DNA from: Pempheris klunzingeri
Taxonomy: Eukaryota; Chordata; Actinopteri; Acropomatiformes; Pempheridae
Direction: 5' to 3'
Assembly (NCBI RefSeq): GCF_042242105.1
Contig: NC_092012.1
Location: 19,635,543 to 19,699,542, forward strand
DNA length: 64,000 nucleotides
Below are positions 1-11,418 of this stretch, one piece after another. A program made the position numbers and the translations under genes. The notes below the pieces were generated by a model. That model did no database searches, was not told the DNA's origin, and worked only from the letters and a program-made list of their open reading frames with translations. The stretch's first letter is position 1. The number at the start of each line of letters is the position of its first letter.

Positions 1-249
1 AACAAAGTAAAGGAGACTCATCCTGAGACACATACTCAGTGAAATGTGATAGCATCTTGTGTGGAGGAAGGAAGCAGGTCCTTTTATCCAGTTACATCAT
101 GAACCAAACCTTCAAAAAGTGTTTTCCTGCAGCTCGTGTCACATTCCTCCTCTGCTGTGATGTCCAGGCCTCCATCATGCACCCACAGGGCACCGCGACA
201 AGATGGCTCCTCTGACTGGGATGAAAAGAGGAGGGTAGTAGGCCCACTG
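1..249 (-). other. kctd3: start of kctd3 3' UTR
   Basis: This is the stretch just downstream of the kctd3 stop codon on the minus strand. I see no AATAAA (TTTATT on the plus strand) here, so the polyadenylation site should lie beyond the left edge of the window. No other gene is visible. Confidence 0.6.
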
Positions 250-3200
250 TCACAGGCTGCTGTCCTGATTGGACAGCTCAGCGCCCAGCTTCCTGTGCCG
301 CGGTGAGGTGGAGGAAGCCAGTTTGGTTGGGGAGGGGGAAGCATTGGAGGATGAGTCGCTGCCACCACCGTCCGATCCAGACGGGAGGGAGGAGAGGTGG
401 GGGACCGGGGGAGCCCTCTTCCTCCCCAGAAAGCCTCCTTCTAGCCTCTTCCTCACACCCCCCTCTGCCTTCACCCCGTCTCCTCCTGACCCCACACCCT
501 CACCCTCCTCAGGTTGTGGGGGCACCTTTCGCCTGACGTCCCCACCGGGAATGGGGCTGTCCGGCGGTTGTCGTGGAGACTCTTGACCGCCTTCTGCCTT
601 CACCCCGCAAACACCCGCAGTCGTCAAAGCTCCGATATTTGTGCTAGAGCTTGAAGTGGTTCGGCAAGCCCAGAGCTCCATAGCCGTGGCTCTCCTCTCA
701 CTGTCCTCAGGCCCAAAGTCACAGAGCGAACGGCGGGCGTCAGGGGGCTGGCTGGGGGGCTGGGAGGACGTCTGACCTGTGCTGTCCAGCATACCTCGAC
801 TCAGGCTGAAGTTCTGGAAGTCTCTGTGGAAAGATAGAAGGAGTCTGTGAGAAGTGAACAGAAAATCTAAATCTCAGACTTTTTATCAGATTATCACATG
901 GAGGCTGTATTTCAAAACCAGGTGCTTGGGGTGCTCTCTCCTGGTTCTAAAGGGCACCAGAGCTGCATATTTTCCTTGTTCTGAATACCTGAAAGGGGGA
1001 TATCTAGAAACCTAAATAATCTGCATGACTTGATACCTCTAGCAGCGGGTGAGGAAATATTGTTTTTGTAGCATGGTTTGATGTATCAACACAGAGAGGC
1101 AAACGTTATTTCACCGGTAGCTGTGGAAGGACTCAGTGCGCCGGGCGCGGGCCAGCAGGGGGCTCTCTCTGTAAGGCCGCACAGCTCCATACGTAGCCTG
1201 ACTCTCAGGGATGGGCTCCTGGGCCTGTAGCTGCAGACTGACATGAAGAGCGAGACGGGTTAAGCTATTTTGTGTGTAAATGGTTGTACGGATGTATCAG
1301 TGGTAAGCGTGCTCAGAAGGTATGTTGGCTATAGTTGATCAGTTTCTTCCTGTGTGTGTGAGCTTCCTTTCTGACCTCGAGCAGGACTCTCTGAGGCGTG
1401 TGTGGTGCAGAACAGACGGGGCGGGGCTAATATTTGGTGTAGCACAGCGTGAGGTGCTCAGGTCGCACTGGTCCAACAGCTGCAGCAGCTCCTCCTCTGT
1501 AGGCCCACCTACATCTGTGACACACAAGAGCAGTGTCAGAACGAACACACACACACACACACACACCGTGTTACATCAAAAGAAAAGTTACATTTATTCT
1601 CGTCTCTCTCTATTTCCTCACCGTCTCTCTTCCTCTCCTCTCCTTTGTTAGCGGTGTCCATCGCAGTGGTCAGGTCCCACATTTGGATGCTGCCGTTGCC
1701 ATGACCAGTGAACAGATAGCGCCGAGGTCGCGACCCCATCCGGCTCGAACCCTCACACTCCCGTACCATGAAGGAAGAGATGGTTGTCCCGTCCACTGAC
1801 TGCACTTCGCAGATCCTGACACACACACACACACACGTTGTGGCATTCAAACAAACAAAAAACTCAAGTACTCAAATAGAAGAACTAAAAGCTTACAGGA
1901 ATCTTTTGACAATGGGAATGAAAGAGTGAGATGACATAAACATAAACCTCTTTCCAGTGGATGAGAGCCTCACAAACAGTTTGTTGGTGATGGGGATCAC
2001 CTTCTGTATGAAAACCTGCTGATCGTCTCTCTCTCCAAATGGACCTGAGAGCAGAAATCACAGTGAGTCTCTACTCACACATCAGTCTGCCATCGCACAT
2101 CTGGATTCATCAAGTCCACCACAGCATGCTGTGACAAAACATTTCCCATTAACCGTTAAAGACTGGCAGCAGTTTTATTCATGTGGCCGGTATTTACTGT
2201 CACACAGCCGCTAACACGTGCATTAATTTCATCATCACCACTCATGTCAATCCAAAACCTGTGCCTCTGTTCCAAGGCCACTATCACGCATATTTTCCTC
2301 CTTATAAATGTTTCTTCTGACCTTCCCCTCTTAACTCTCTCACCTATATCATTCCCAGAGCAGTAGCTCCCGTGGCTCTCCGTCTCCTCCAGCGACAGTA
2401 TTTTGAAGGACGCCAGAGGGGTGGAGCCTGGCTGGGTGGAGATCATCCCTCTGAAGCGGGTCACCGTCCACGTACGAACATGGTTGTTGTCCGCGCACAC
2501 TAACAACACAAACAACCACAGATTTCAAGATCTCAGTCACAGGTAAACACTCGTAACAGAGAACACCACAAAAAATGAACAGTCTGCACTTGTACTGTTG
2601 TATTTTTCTCTATCACCCTCTCCAGCTCCCTCTACCAGCAGGGAGACTGTCTATCCAACCCTCCACCTTCCTCACCTGATACCAGATGTTTCTCAGACAG
2701 CATAATCTTAGTGACGGGACTCCTGTGCACAGTGAATGTCTGAAAGAGCTGAGGGCCTGATCCCACTGTCTCTGGGTGCTGCACGATCACTCTCACCGCT
2801 CCGCTGCTCGTCCCATAGGCTATCTCTATCCAGTTCCCACTCACACCTGACAGCAGAGAGGGAGTGGGAGGCACAACACAAGTACACACAGACGTGTTAA
2901 TAACAGGTCAGTAACTGTAGTTCATGTTACATCCAAACATGTCTGTTTAGATACATTTTGTCACCAAAGAACTGGTCTACTGACTGGTTTTAGGCGTGAG
3001 GTAGACGGACAGAGCAGTGATGGCATCATTCGAAGGGTCGTGATAAAGCTCCGTCACTAGAAGATCATTATCCTTCATCCTCAGGGGAAACTTCTGCATG
3101 TCTGGAGAGAAAAAGGAGACAAAATGTTCATAAGTTTGACAGGTTTGATTGTATAAAATCTAGATCCAGTATCCAGTATATTTTTAAGCAATGATCATAT

Positions 3201-6200
3201 AAAGTTATCACAAGAATCCATTCAAACATATGAAAGGGCGATCATTTGCTTACTGCATAAGCATCCACGAAACGGAGGGACAGACAGCAGATAGAGTGAG
3301 TGTGTGTGTGTGTGTGTGTGTGTGCGCGTGTGTGCGTGTGTGTACCTATATAGTAGATAGATCCATTGTTGCAGCCCAGTAGTAAGAAGGATCCCGCTGT
3401 GTCACAACTTGTGATAGGAACCACATCTTGAACCTGACATAAACACACAAGAGGGTGAAGTCACAGTCAGTGCGGTGCTGTTCCATGTTCCTGTCTTCCT
3501 ACTGAAGGCACACACACTGTAGATTCAATGAATGGTCGAATAAGGACACACACACTACACAAACATCTAGTGAAAACACTCGTTGACACCCTATAACCGT
3601 AATGTAAAGTTCACTCCCTCGCTTAGTAAAACAGTAAAGCACAAAAGAGAACGTGTCAGCCGTACAAACACGCACGCACACACACACACACACGGTCCTA
3701 CCTGCCAGTGCTGTGTGACGGCATTCCACACTCCAACCTTTCCTGTATGGCTCGTAGCCACCAGCTGGTTCCCGATGAAGAAGAGATCATCCACAGGTAC
3801 ACCGAGGCTGAATACACCTGGGGTGGTGGGGGGAGGAGGGGGTTACTGTCTGACTGTAATCTACGGGCTGGGGGACATTGGCTACAGCCTGAATGCTCAG
3901 TCTCAGAGATTGCTGGAAGTCAAAGGGGTCACAAATCAACAAGATGGTCCCCATATGCAAGACTCTTATAATATATGAATTCTGCCTCATATGAGTCCAG
4001 GGTCTAAGGACCGTGAAGCCCCTTGAGGCAACGTTTTGATTTGAAATATAGGGATATATAAATAAAACTGATTCAACTTGAGTGAGTTAAGCTTTGTTGT
4101 TCTTCCTCTGCTGTATGTCTATTAGTGTGTGAGTTCATTGAACAAAACAAGGACAGACTCGAACCCCCAGTATGTGATTCTTCCGTGACAGCAGACAGCG
4201 TTTCAAATGTGGTTGTTGCTGCAAAGAAGCTACAAATTCTAAAACGTGGATGATTCACACATCGTCACCAACACAGCATGCGTCCAAATGTGAAATATGG
4301 TCATAATCTGCCCTTCTGTTCCTGAGTTATGGTGATGAATAATGGCCAGGACATTGTGAGGTCGCACTGAACTCCCTCCAGGCGTTCCTGAGATGTCCCG
4401 TTCACAAGAATGGGACAGACGTGAGGTCATGCTGACCTTGATCTTTGACCTTGAGTCCACAGAGACATTTGTGCCAAATTTGAAGGAATGACCTCGAGAC
4501 CCGACTGACCACATTTCAGTAGGTTCACTAGGACCTCTGTTTGCACCCATAGACATAAGCATACATTATCTCTCTGCTCACCTATCTCATTGCCGCTGCC
4601 TCCATCTTGGATGCTCCAGAGGATGATGCTGCTTTCAGAGGCGGCGGCTACCATCTTGTCCTTGTCTCCGTGTGGGCCACCCACCACTTTGGCGTTAAGT
4701 GCGATGCGTTCAATGGTCCAATCAAGGTAGGGGGAGGAGAATACCTGTTGCCATCCAGAAGATTCCTTTATCCTAGCAAGATAACACACACAGACACAGA
4801 CACACACACACACACACACAGACAACCATTTAACATAACAAACAGTTCACTGATTTGACTGAACATGTCCAGAGCCAGCTGACAGCTGACATGGGAGCAG
4901 GTAGTGAGAAATGTGAGACAGAACACATAATGAGACCATCATGAATAATTTAATGTCTCCCCCTCATGAACCACACAGTTTATGAGAAATGTTTTAACCA
5001 AACACGTTGAGGCTTTATTACCTGTAGCAGATGACAAAGTGTGCATAAGCTGCTACTATCCAGTTGTGGTGTCCTGTTATAATCAGCACCTTCCTGGGGT
5101 CAACCACAGGACCTGCACACACACACACATACACACGCATTAAGATTTACAAACAGACACACTACTTTCATGCTCTGATAACCACCCTGAATTTCCATTT
5201 AGTTTTCACTTTTCATTATTCGTTCTATAATAATAAAATGGAAATGTGGGCAGATATTAACAGTCTAAAAGCAGAAAGCAGGTATGGATCAGCGATGTTT
5301 ACATCAAATGATATAAAACAACCCTCCAAAATTCCTCTCCATCACTCTCGGAGCACATACAGAGCACAGCTCACTATACTCTCTGATGTCATCCTCAACA
5401 GAGAGCAGGCTGATGTGAAACTAGGCTACCTCAGTCAGCTGACTAAAAGGATGTGTCAGGTCGCATTAGCTCCAGCATTAATGCACACAGAAACACACAC
5501 ACACACACACACACATAGATTTGGACATGCACAAACATAGACTATACTCTCTCACTGCCACACACACACACAGATGTGGCACTGTGTCTAGTAATGGCCG
5601 GCAGATGAAGTCACTGTCAAAACAAGAGTCACTGCTACGTTTGCTGCTCACTTTTTTATGCTACGATGAAACTTAGACTGAGATGGATTTCTGCACATAT
5701 ATAATCAGATTATCAATATTTATTTGTCTTCAGGCTGGTCACTCACGCAGTCTTTGGTTGTCGGTCATTCCAGGTGAGCCAGAGAGGGAAGGGTGAGGAG
5801 GGGGGCCCACACGGCTGAAACCCTCTGCTCCACTTGGACCTGGCCGCTCGTCCGAGGACGAGCCAGAGGCTGCTGAGGGAGGGCTGGACTTCCGGGCAGG
5901 GATTGCTGTCAAAGAAAGATGCACTGACATTTATTCATAGACATTTCTGCATGTTTGTATGTATGTTTTCACAGAATTCTGTGACTTGAAAGCGGTTTGT
6001 TTCCTTCCTCCAACTGTTTCTGTTTACAGTTAATTGATTTACTCTATTTTCAGTTCATTTTCTGTATCAGTCAGTTTCCCGTCTTTACCTGGGGGCGGCA
6101 GGTAACCATGGAAAAGAACACTGCCACACGACGAGCGCTCCAGCTCCTCACACAGCAGCAGGCGCCGTACTGCACACAAACACACACACACAGGTACAGA

Positions 6201-7883
6201 CACAAACACACACACGAAAACTGCAATGAGGCGATGATGACCAGAGTAATATGATATATAGTTTTTAAGATCAAGTGACTACTTACTGTAAAACATTTTG
6301 CCACTGATGGATATTATAACAGATTGTCCTTTTGTTCTATTGACTTTAAATGCCATTTCTTTTTCTTCATTTTGTATTTTCTTTGTTCATTTTGACAAAG
6401 TGAAAGAGGAGTTACACATGACTGATTAGATCCCGTCTTTGAGTTGGAGTGATCCACTGTAATTGTGTGTAATTACTTTGCATTGTATCAACTGAATGGC
6501 TGTGCACATTATTATTATTAGTGATCAGATCAGGTTTCACAAGGGTAACGTTCCCATTGAAGTACACAGACAATGGAGGGAAGTTACAAACACTGAAACA
6601 GGAAGTAAAACAAAATCAGAGTACATGGAACTAACAGTAATATGGTTTTGACCCTGTAAACTCTGTGCAGCAGCACACCTAAAGGAGTGATCCCATAAAA
6701 CTCTGCTTCATGTCGCAGGATACTGATGTTGACACCCCTACAGAGAAAAAAGCAGAATAAGGACTCTGTAAGACCTTGCTTACAACTCAACATAATGACT
6801 TCCTAAAAGAAAGATTCAGAGATATTTCTGAATGGTGTTATGACTCCTTACCGCAGGTCCAACTCTTTGGTTCGGAGGAAATTCAAAATTGGTGCAAAAG
6901 CTGTAGGGTCTCTGTCAATAAATATCTAGAAGTGGAGGAACATATGTTATGATGCAAATTAAAAACTTAATCAACTATTAAAAGACAAGTAATCCATAAG
7001 TAAATAGTCACAATTCAAAATCCTGCACTGAGCTTCTAGCCTAGTGCTAGTGAAGTGACATTAAAGCTCATGTTAATATTTACTGTCAGGGCAGGAAAAT
7101 CTGGAGATGACGGGGTGATTCGTTAATGGATGTAATAATAACACAACAACACAAATATAGATATAGATCAGTAATAATTTGAATGACAAAAATACAGAGA
7201 AAAAATGTAAAATATCCGCTTGTTCCACCTCCTCAAATGTGAGGATTTGCTGCTTTTGCTTTCACACAAAAAGACCCCCCCCCAGACTGATAAATAATCA
7301 TTAGTCTCAGACAGAACAGAACAAAACAGTGCATTATTCTAAAATTAGGCAGGTGTATAAAATGTTCTGATGAAACACTGACTGTGGGGTGTGGGCCACA
7401 GAATTGGTTTAATATGGACTCAAATGGTTTAATATCACATCTTATTACACAGCTTTGATAAATACTCAATGCTGATTGGTCAATATAGCAGACTGTTGCT
7501 AGTATTTTGTATCAAATTGTTGATTTCTTTAGCACGGCGCCATGTAATAAGCAGAATAATGTAATGTTAAGTCATTATAGCAAAACAAACCTCTTCAGAA
7601 TGATTGAAGTTAAGGTTCTTATTGCAATAATAGCCAGCTCGCTGCACATTATTCTGTACTTATTAGTTCTTAGGCTCACACACATATTCTTAGGACCATG
7701 CATCATTTTTCATTAAGCTGCAGCACAACAGAACAAACGTCATGTCCTGTCTGCTGGAAGCTTTTACATTTTCAAATGTGGCCTTCAGATACTGTCCTAG
7801 TTTTAGAATAAGAAGAAACAAAGGCTATACTCACAGCTCCAGTTTCATCCCGAAGAGTGGATATCCTTCCACTCAGCAAACTG

Positions 7884-7921
<38 letters not shown>

Positions 7922-9294
7922 AGTTCTCCTGTTAACCTCAGCACTTCTCCATTTCCACTTACCAGCAGTGTTACCACCACCTGAAGTAAACACACAGTCT
8001 GCACAGAGAGAAACACAATTACCTGTTGACTGAGCTACAGATCAGTGCTGCATCAGCATGCACTGCAGGCTGTATGAAGAAAGGTTCTATAATGAGTGCA
8101 CGCTGCAGACAGCCGGGGACAGAGAGACTGACAGGCGAGCAGACAGACAGGTGCACTGGCAGACAGACTGACAGGCATGTGGCACGACTTGGTCAGCTGT
8201 TGTCAAACCGTGGGCTCAGTCCAGTGTTTGAGTTTGCTATGTGTGTGGTATTTGCCCCAGTCGGCTGTTTCACCCTCTAGGGCAGGAAACACATCGAGTG
8301 TCACCTCAGTAGAAACATGTCAAAAACACACATGTATGCCAAAACATGCTTAGTACATACATTATAATGAATGTTTCCAAAACATCTTAAAACAAGAGGT
8401 TACTGTCACAGTACTCACACTGACTGCTGGATGACTAGAAGACTTAACAAACAAAGGATTCAACATTTAGAAGAGCAGCACAGCTGACTTGATATTCTAC
8501 CTCCCTCCGATTATGGCGGACAGTGAGTGTGATCCCCTGACATTTTCCATCACCAGAGTAGTGAAAGTATGAAGCACGACAGGGGGACGATAATGGAACA
8601 TCCCTACTTACCATTAATTATGTAATACAAATTTTGCTTTACGGTGTTGCAACTGCACCATGGCATGCTGGGCTGTTGACCTGTTTCTGGTACGACTCCT
8701 ACATGCAGTAGCAACAGTGGAAGCACAGTTTAATTAGTCTATTCTCAGGGGGCGTCTAGAGAAGTTAAATTCACTCCATTTGATGTTGAAGAGCTCCTGG
8801 TTTTAAATATACAATTGTTATAACACATTATACACATTCAGTTCCGTTTTTTGCCAAACACGGTCAAATGCTCCTCATAACATACACTCTGATAATACAC
8901 TTTAGCTCCTGGTGCTTCGACTGATTCTGCAAAGATCTAATCTGGTCAAGTTGCTATATAGCCGTGCACTTCACAGTGCTGGGTGGCATTCATGTAACTT
9001 CTCATTAGCTGAACATGAAGCCATGAAGTGCTGACGTGAAGTGATGTGATTTCACCAACCTTGAGAAGAAAGAGTCTGGGATCCACATCAGAGTCTGTCT
9101 GGAGGTGCTGAACCTACAGTAGAAAGACACAACAGCACATTTACTGCAAACACTGTGGAACCAGAGCACCTGTGAACAAAGTGGGAGAAGAGTCGAGCAA
9201 ATCATGGAGCTGCTGAAGAAAGTCATCACTGCATCGAGCCAATATTATAATAGAGGTGGACAGTGAGTTCAATTATGAAGAAACCCCAGTGCGC

Positions 9295-9325
<31 letters not shown>

Positions 9326-9585
9326 AGTGTGTGTGAGTGTGTGTGAGTGAGTGAGTGAGTGTGAGTGAGTGAGGGAGTGAGGGAGAAAGTGAGTAGGATG
9401 AAGTACACAACCTTGAGTAGTGTGTCTACATCCATGGCAGATACCATCACACACGCACGAAGCCAGAGATCAAATCCCCAGATGATGCCCCCGGTCTGAG
9501 GAGCAGTCCCTTACCTTGTCCCGCCGACGTTGAGCTGGATGATATCTCCCATCCCGGGCGTTGTATTGTTACCATCCGTGGCCAT
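250..9585 (-). CDS. kctd3: KCTD3: BTB/POZ and WD-repeat protein, accessory factor of HCN channels
   Basis: The 19 coding exons (minus strand, 5' to 3') are 9585-9515, 9113-9060, 7880-7835, 6925-6852, 6737-6679, 6169-6089, 5905-5747, 5112-5022, 4772-4582, 3817-3702, 3433-3346, 3101-2985, 2846-2676, 2499-2344, 2044-1948, 1815-1622, 1514-1376, 1237-1115 and 823-250. They sum to 2601 nt (866 aa plus stop); human KCTD3 is about 815 aa. A BTB/T1 domain occupies residues ~14-101 ([10 protein letters not shown], then [18 protein letters not shown]). WD-type beta-propeller repeats span ~180-600 ([47 protein letters not shown]). A low-complexity Ser/Pro tail follows and contains the conserved GGFLGRK motif. 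In mammals KCTD3 binds HCN3 and raises its surface expression. The paralogue SHKBP1 is less likely because the C-terminal tail matches KCTD3. The start is the first ATG before the BTB domain. Introns are rich in CA/TG repeats. Divergent neighbour of nrbp1. Confidence 0.95.
3299..3345. repeat. (TG)n microsatellite abutting a kctd3 5' splice site
   Basis: A TG run with TGCG interruptions begins immediately beyond the donor of the exon 3433-3346. In the kctd3 transcript the intron therefore opens with GUACACAC and continues as a CA repeat. Confidence 0.9.
4259..4560. repeat. dispersed fish repeat in a kctd3 intron
   Basis: The block runs from the region of 'aatatggtcataatctgccc' through 'ttgtgccaaatttgaaggaa'. 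It resembles a dispersed teleost repeat with phrases such as 'gaccttgatctttgacctt' and 'cgttcctgagatgtcccgtt' that I recall from many fish introns. I cannot place it in a named superfamily and boundaries are approximate. It lies between the exons at 4582-4772 and 3702-3817. Confidence 0.45.
7888..7919. repeat. (CA)16 microsatellite next to a kctd3 3' splice site
   Basis: A pure CA run on the plus strand sits just upstream, in transcript sense, of the exon 7880-7835. It therefore reads as (UG)n followed by UUUUCCAG in kctd3 pre-mRNA. Confidence 0.95.
9297..9393. repeat. (TG)n / (TGAG)n compound microsatellite
   Basis: A TG run grades into GTGTGAG and GAGT repeats inside the first intron of kctd3. 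On the kctd3 transcript it reads as CA/CTCA repeat. Confidence 0.95.
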
Positions 9586-11415
9586 GATGAGCGAGGCTGC
9601 GGGCGGCTGTAGCACTAGAAGAAGGCACTGATCCCCTACAGCCGTCAAGGAAACGACAGCTAGCTTGCTAACGCTCCTCTCTCCGGCTCAGCCGATGTCC
9701 CGACTCCCCAGCCTCACAACCTCTCCCTAGTCCCACCTCCCATAAAACATCCGCTACACACGACCGATGAGGACGGTGTCGTTCAGCCTCCGCATGCCGG
9801 GCGGAGAGACACGGGGCTGTTTTTATGAGAAAGCAGCCACAGCAGAATCCCCTTCTTTTCCAGCGGGCTTGTTTGCATCACTGCCTCGCATGTAACTAAA
9901 TCGTGGATAACATCTTGCGCAGGATATTGGCACCGTGAAACAGCTGTACAAACCGTCTACGAAGCGAGGCGAGAGTGTTCACCTCTAGCGACTTCCGGTA
10001 TCGCTTCAACCATTTATATTGGATCTCTAAGCTCGTGTGTTCATGAAAGACATTTATTTGATACAGCTGAACAGTTTAACATGAACGAGTTTAATGAGTT
10101 GCTGAAATTTTAATGTGACATATAGACACACTTCACATGGCTGTGCGCCCTCTCGTGAGCAGCTCCGTCCAAAGCAGCATTACGTGTCTTTGAATCATCT
10201 TGTTCTTCGAGCTGCTCAACATCAGAACCACATTTGGGGGCTTAATTTGACTATATTAATGTTGAGACGGCAAGTGTGGTCAAAAAGGACAAAACATCCT
10301 CGAATCTCTTCTTGGAGGCTTATATTACATAAAAAAAAAAAAACATTACAGCATATGTTGACTGAAATTCATGTTGTTTGAACTACTTCAATTTGATTAA
10401 ATTACTTGATACTTGCTGTTGAAACGACGACAATCGTCAACCTCACACTGTGTCCTAGTGTTTTATCGGTGCTTTCCCCGAATATGAACAAACACACATT
10501 ACTTTGTAGGACGTTAACTACACAGGTAAAACAGAAGTTAAATTTAAAAAAATCTTGCTACTATAGAATAAAAAATTAATTATAATTTTAAATAAAATAT
10601 ATGTCATTCAAACCCCTTGTTTTCCACTGATTTTGATGGCCTAGTAGTAACTTTACGCCGCTGCGTTTTCTGCGCGCAAACAGGCGCTCCTCACGCACTG
10701 CCCCGCCCCTCCCACCTCTGCTAGGAGAGGGACTTGAAGCCCAACAACAGATTTAATGACGAACCAGCGTTTTTGTTTTTCGTTTTGCTGCTTTTCCATC
10801 ATTATGTAGCCAAACCAAGGCCGTTCAGTCGATGGTCGTTTTGTGTTCCACGGTAACATTTTTCTTCATCGCTGCTCAACTTTATGTTAGCTGTTTGTTT
10901 ATTTACCTTTCATTAGCCTGTTAGCCGGGGAAAGTTAGCAAAGAAGTGGGAGGCTCAACTTCTCTAAGCTAACGCTGGACATTAACTAGCAACAGCAGCC
11001 TGCAGCAGCTAAGTTAGCTAACTTGCGATAGCTAGTTAGTCTCTGCGACTAAAGGTTTTAGTGTCCTGTAATAGTTTTAGTGTGCTGTAACAGCTTTTAG
11101 GTCCAAGCTACCAGTGAAGCACAGGACATAAGTTCGTCTCTGAGTACCTAGATAGGAAAGACGACTTTACGTTTGAGAAAACGATACTTGAAACGTTGTG
11201 GCTAAAGGTTGCAGTCGCCCTCCACCCCCCATCCCTACATGTGTCATTTGTGTACACTCTTCCCTCCTTAAGCTCTACACCGTTGAACGCCAGGCCAGAG
11301 AAGAAAATGGATGTGTGACCATCTCAGAGAGAGCAGAGGGCAAGAAAGAGGCTTCCTGTCACTTGTTGCGGCCCTGAAGTCCTGAAGCCTCCCGAGCAAG
11401 CACGCTGGGTCTGTC
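9586..11415. promoter_or_regulatory. divergent kctd3-nrbp1 promoter region and 5' UTRs
   Basis: The start codons of kctd3 (minus, 9585) and nrbp1 (plus, 11419) are about 1.8 kb apart and point away from each other. CpG-rich sequence flanks both ends (about 9600-9990 and 10650-10740). At 10880-11045, just upstream of nrbp1, at least eight TTAGC or GCTAA pentamers occur within about 160 bp. A further GCTAGC/GCTAAC cluster lies at about 9658-9674 beside kctd3. The AT-rich middle (10380-10640) has no visible gene. The 5' UTR exon limits are not certain; an acceptor-like 'ttaag' near 11270 may start the second nrbp1 exon. Confidence 0.6.
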
Positions 11416-11418
11416 ATG

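Noticed and set aside
269-586. Plus-strand open frame of 105 codons
   Set aside because: It is antisense to the last kctd3 exon, whose minus-strand product matches KCTD3; the plus frame has no recognisable domain.
250-823. Assignment of the minus-strand gene to SHKBP1
   Set aside because: SHKBP1 shares the BTB and WD parts, but the tail with GGFLGRK and the Ser-rich end fits KCTD3 better.
9297-9393. CRISPR-like array from regularly repeated units
   Set aside because: It is a simple-sequence microsatellite in vertebrate DNA without distinct spacers; the same applies to the other short-unit repeats.
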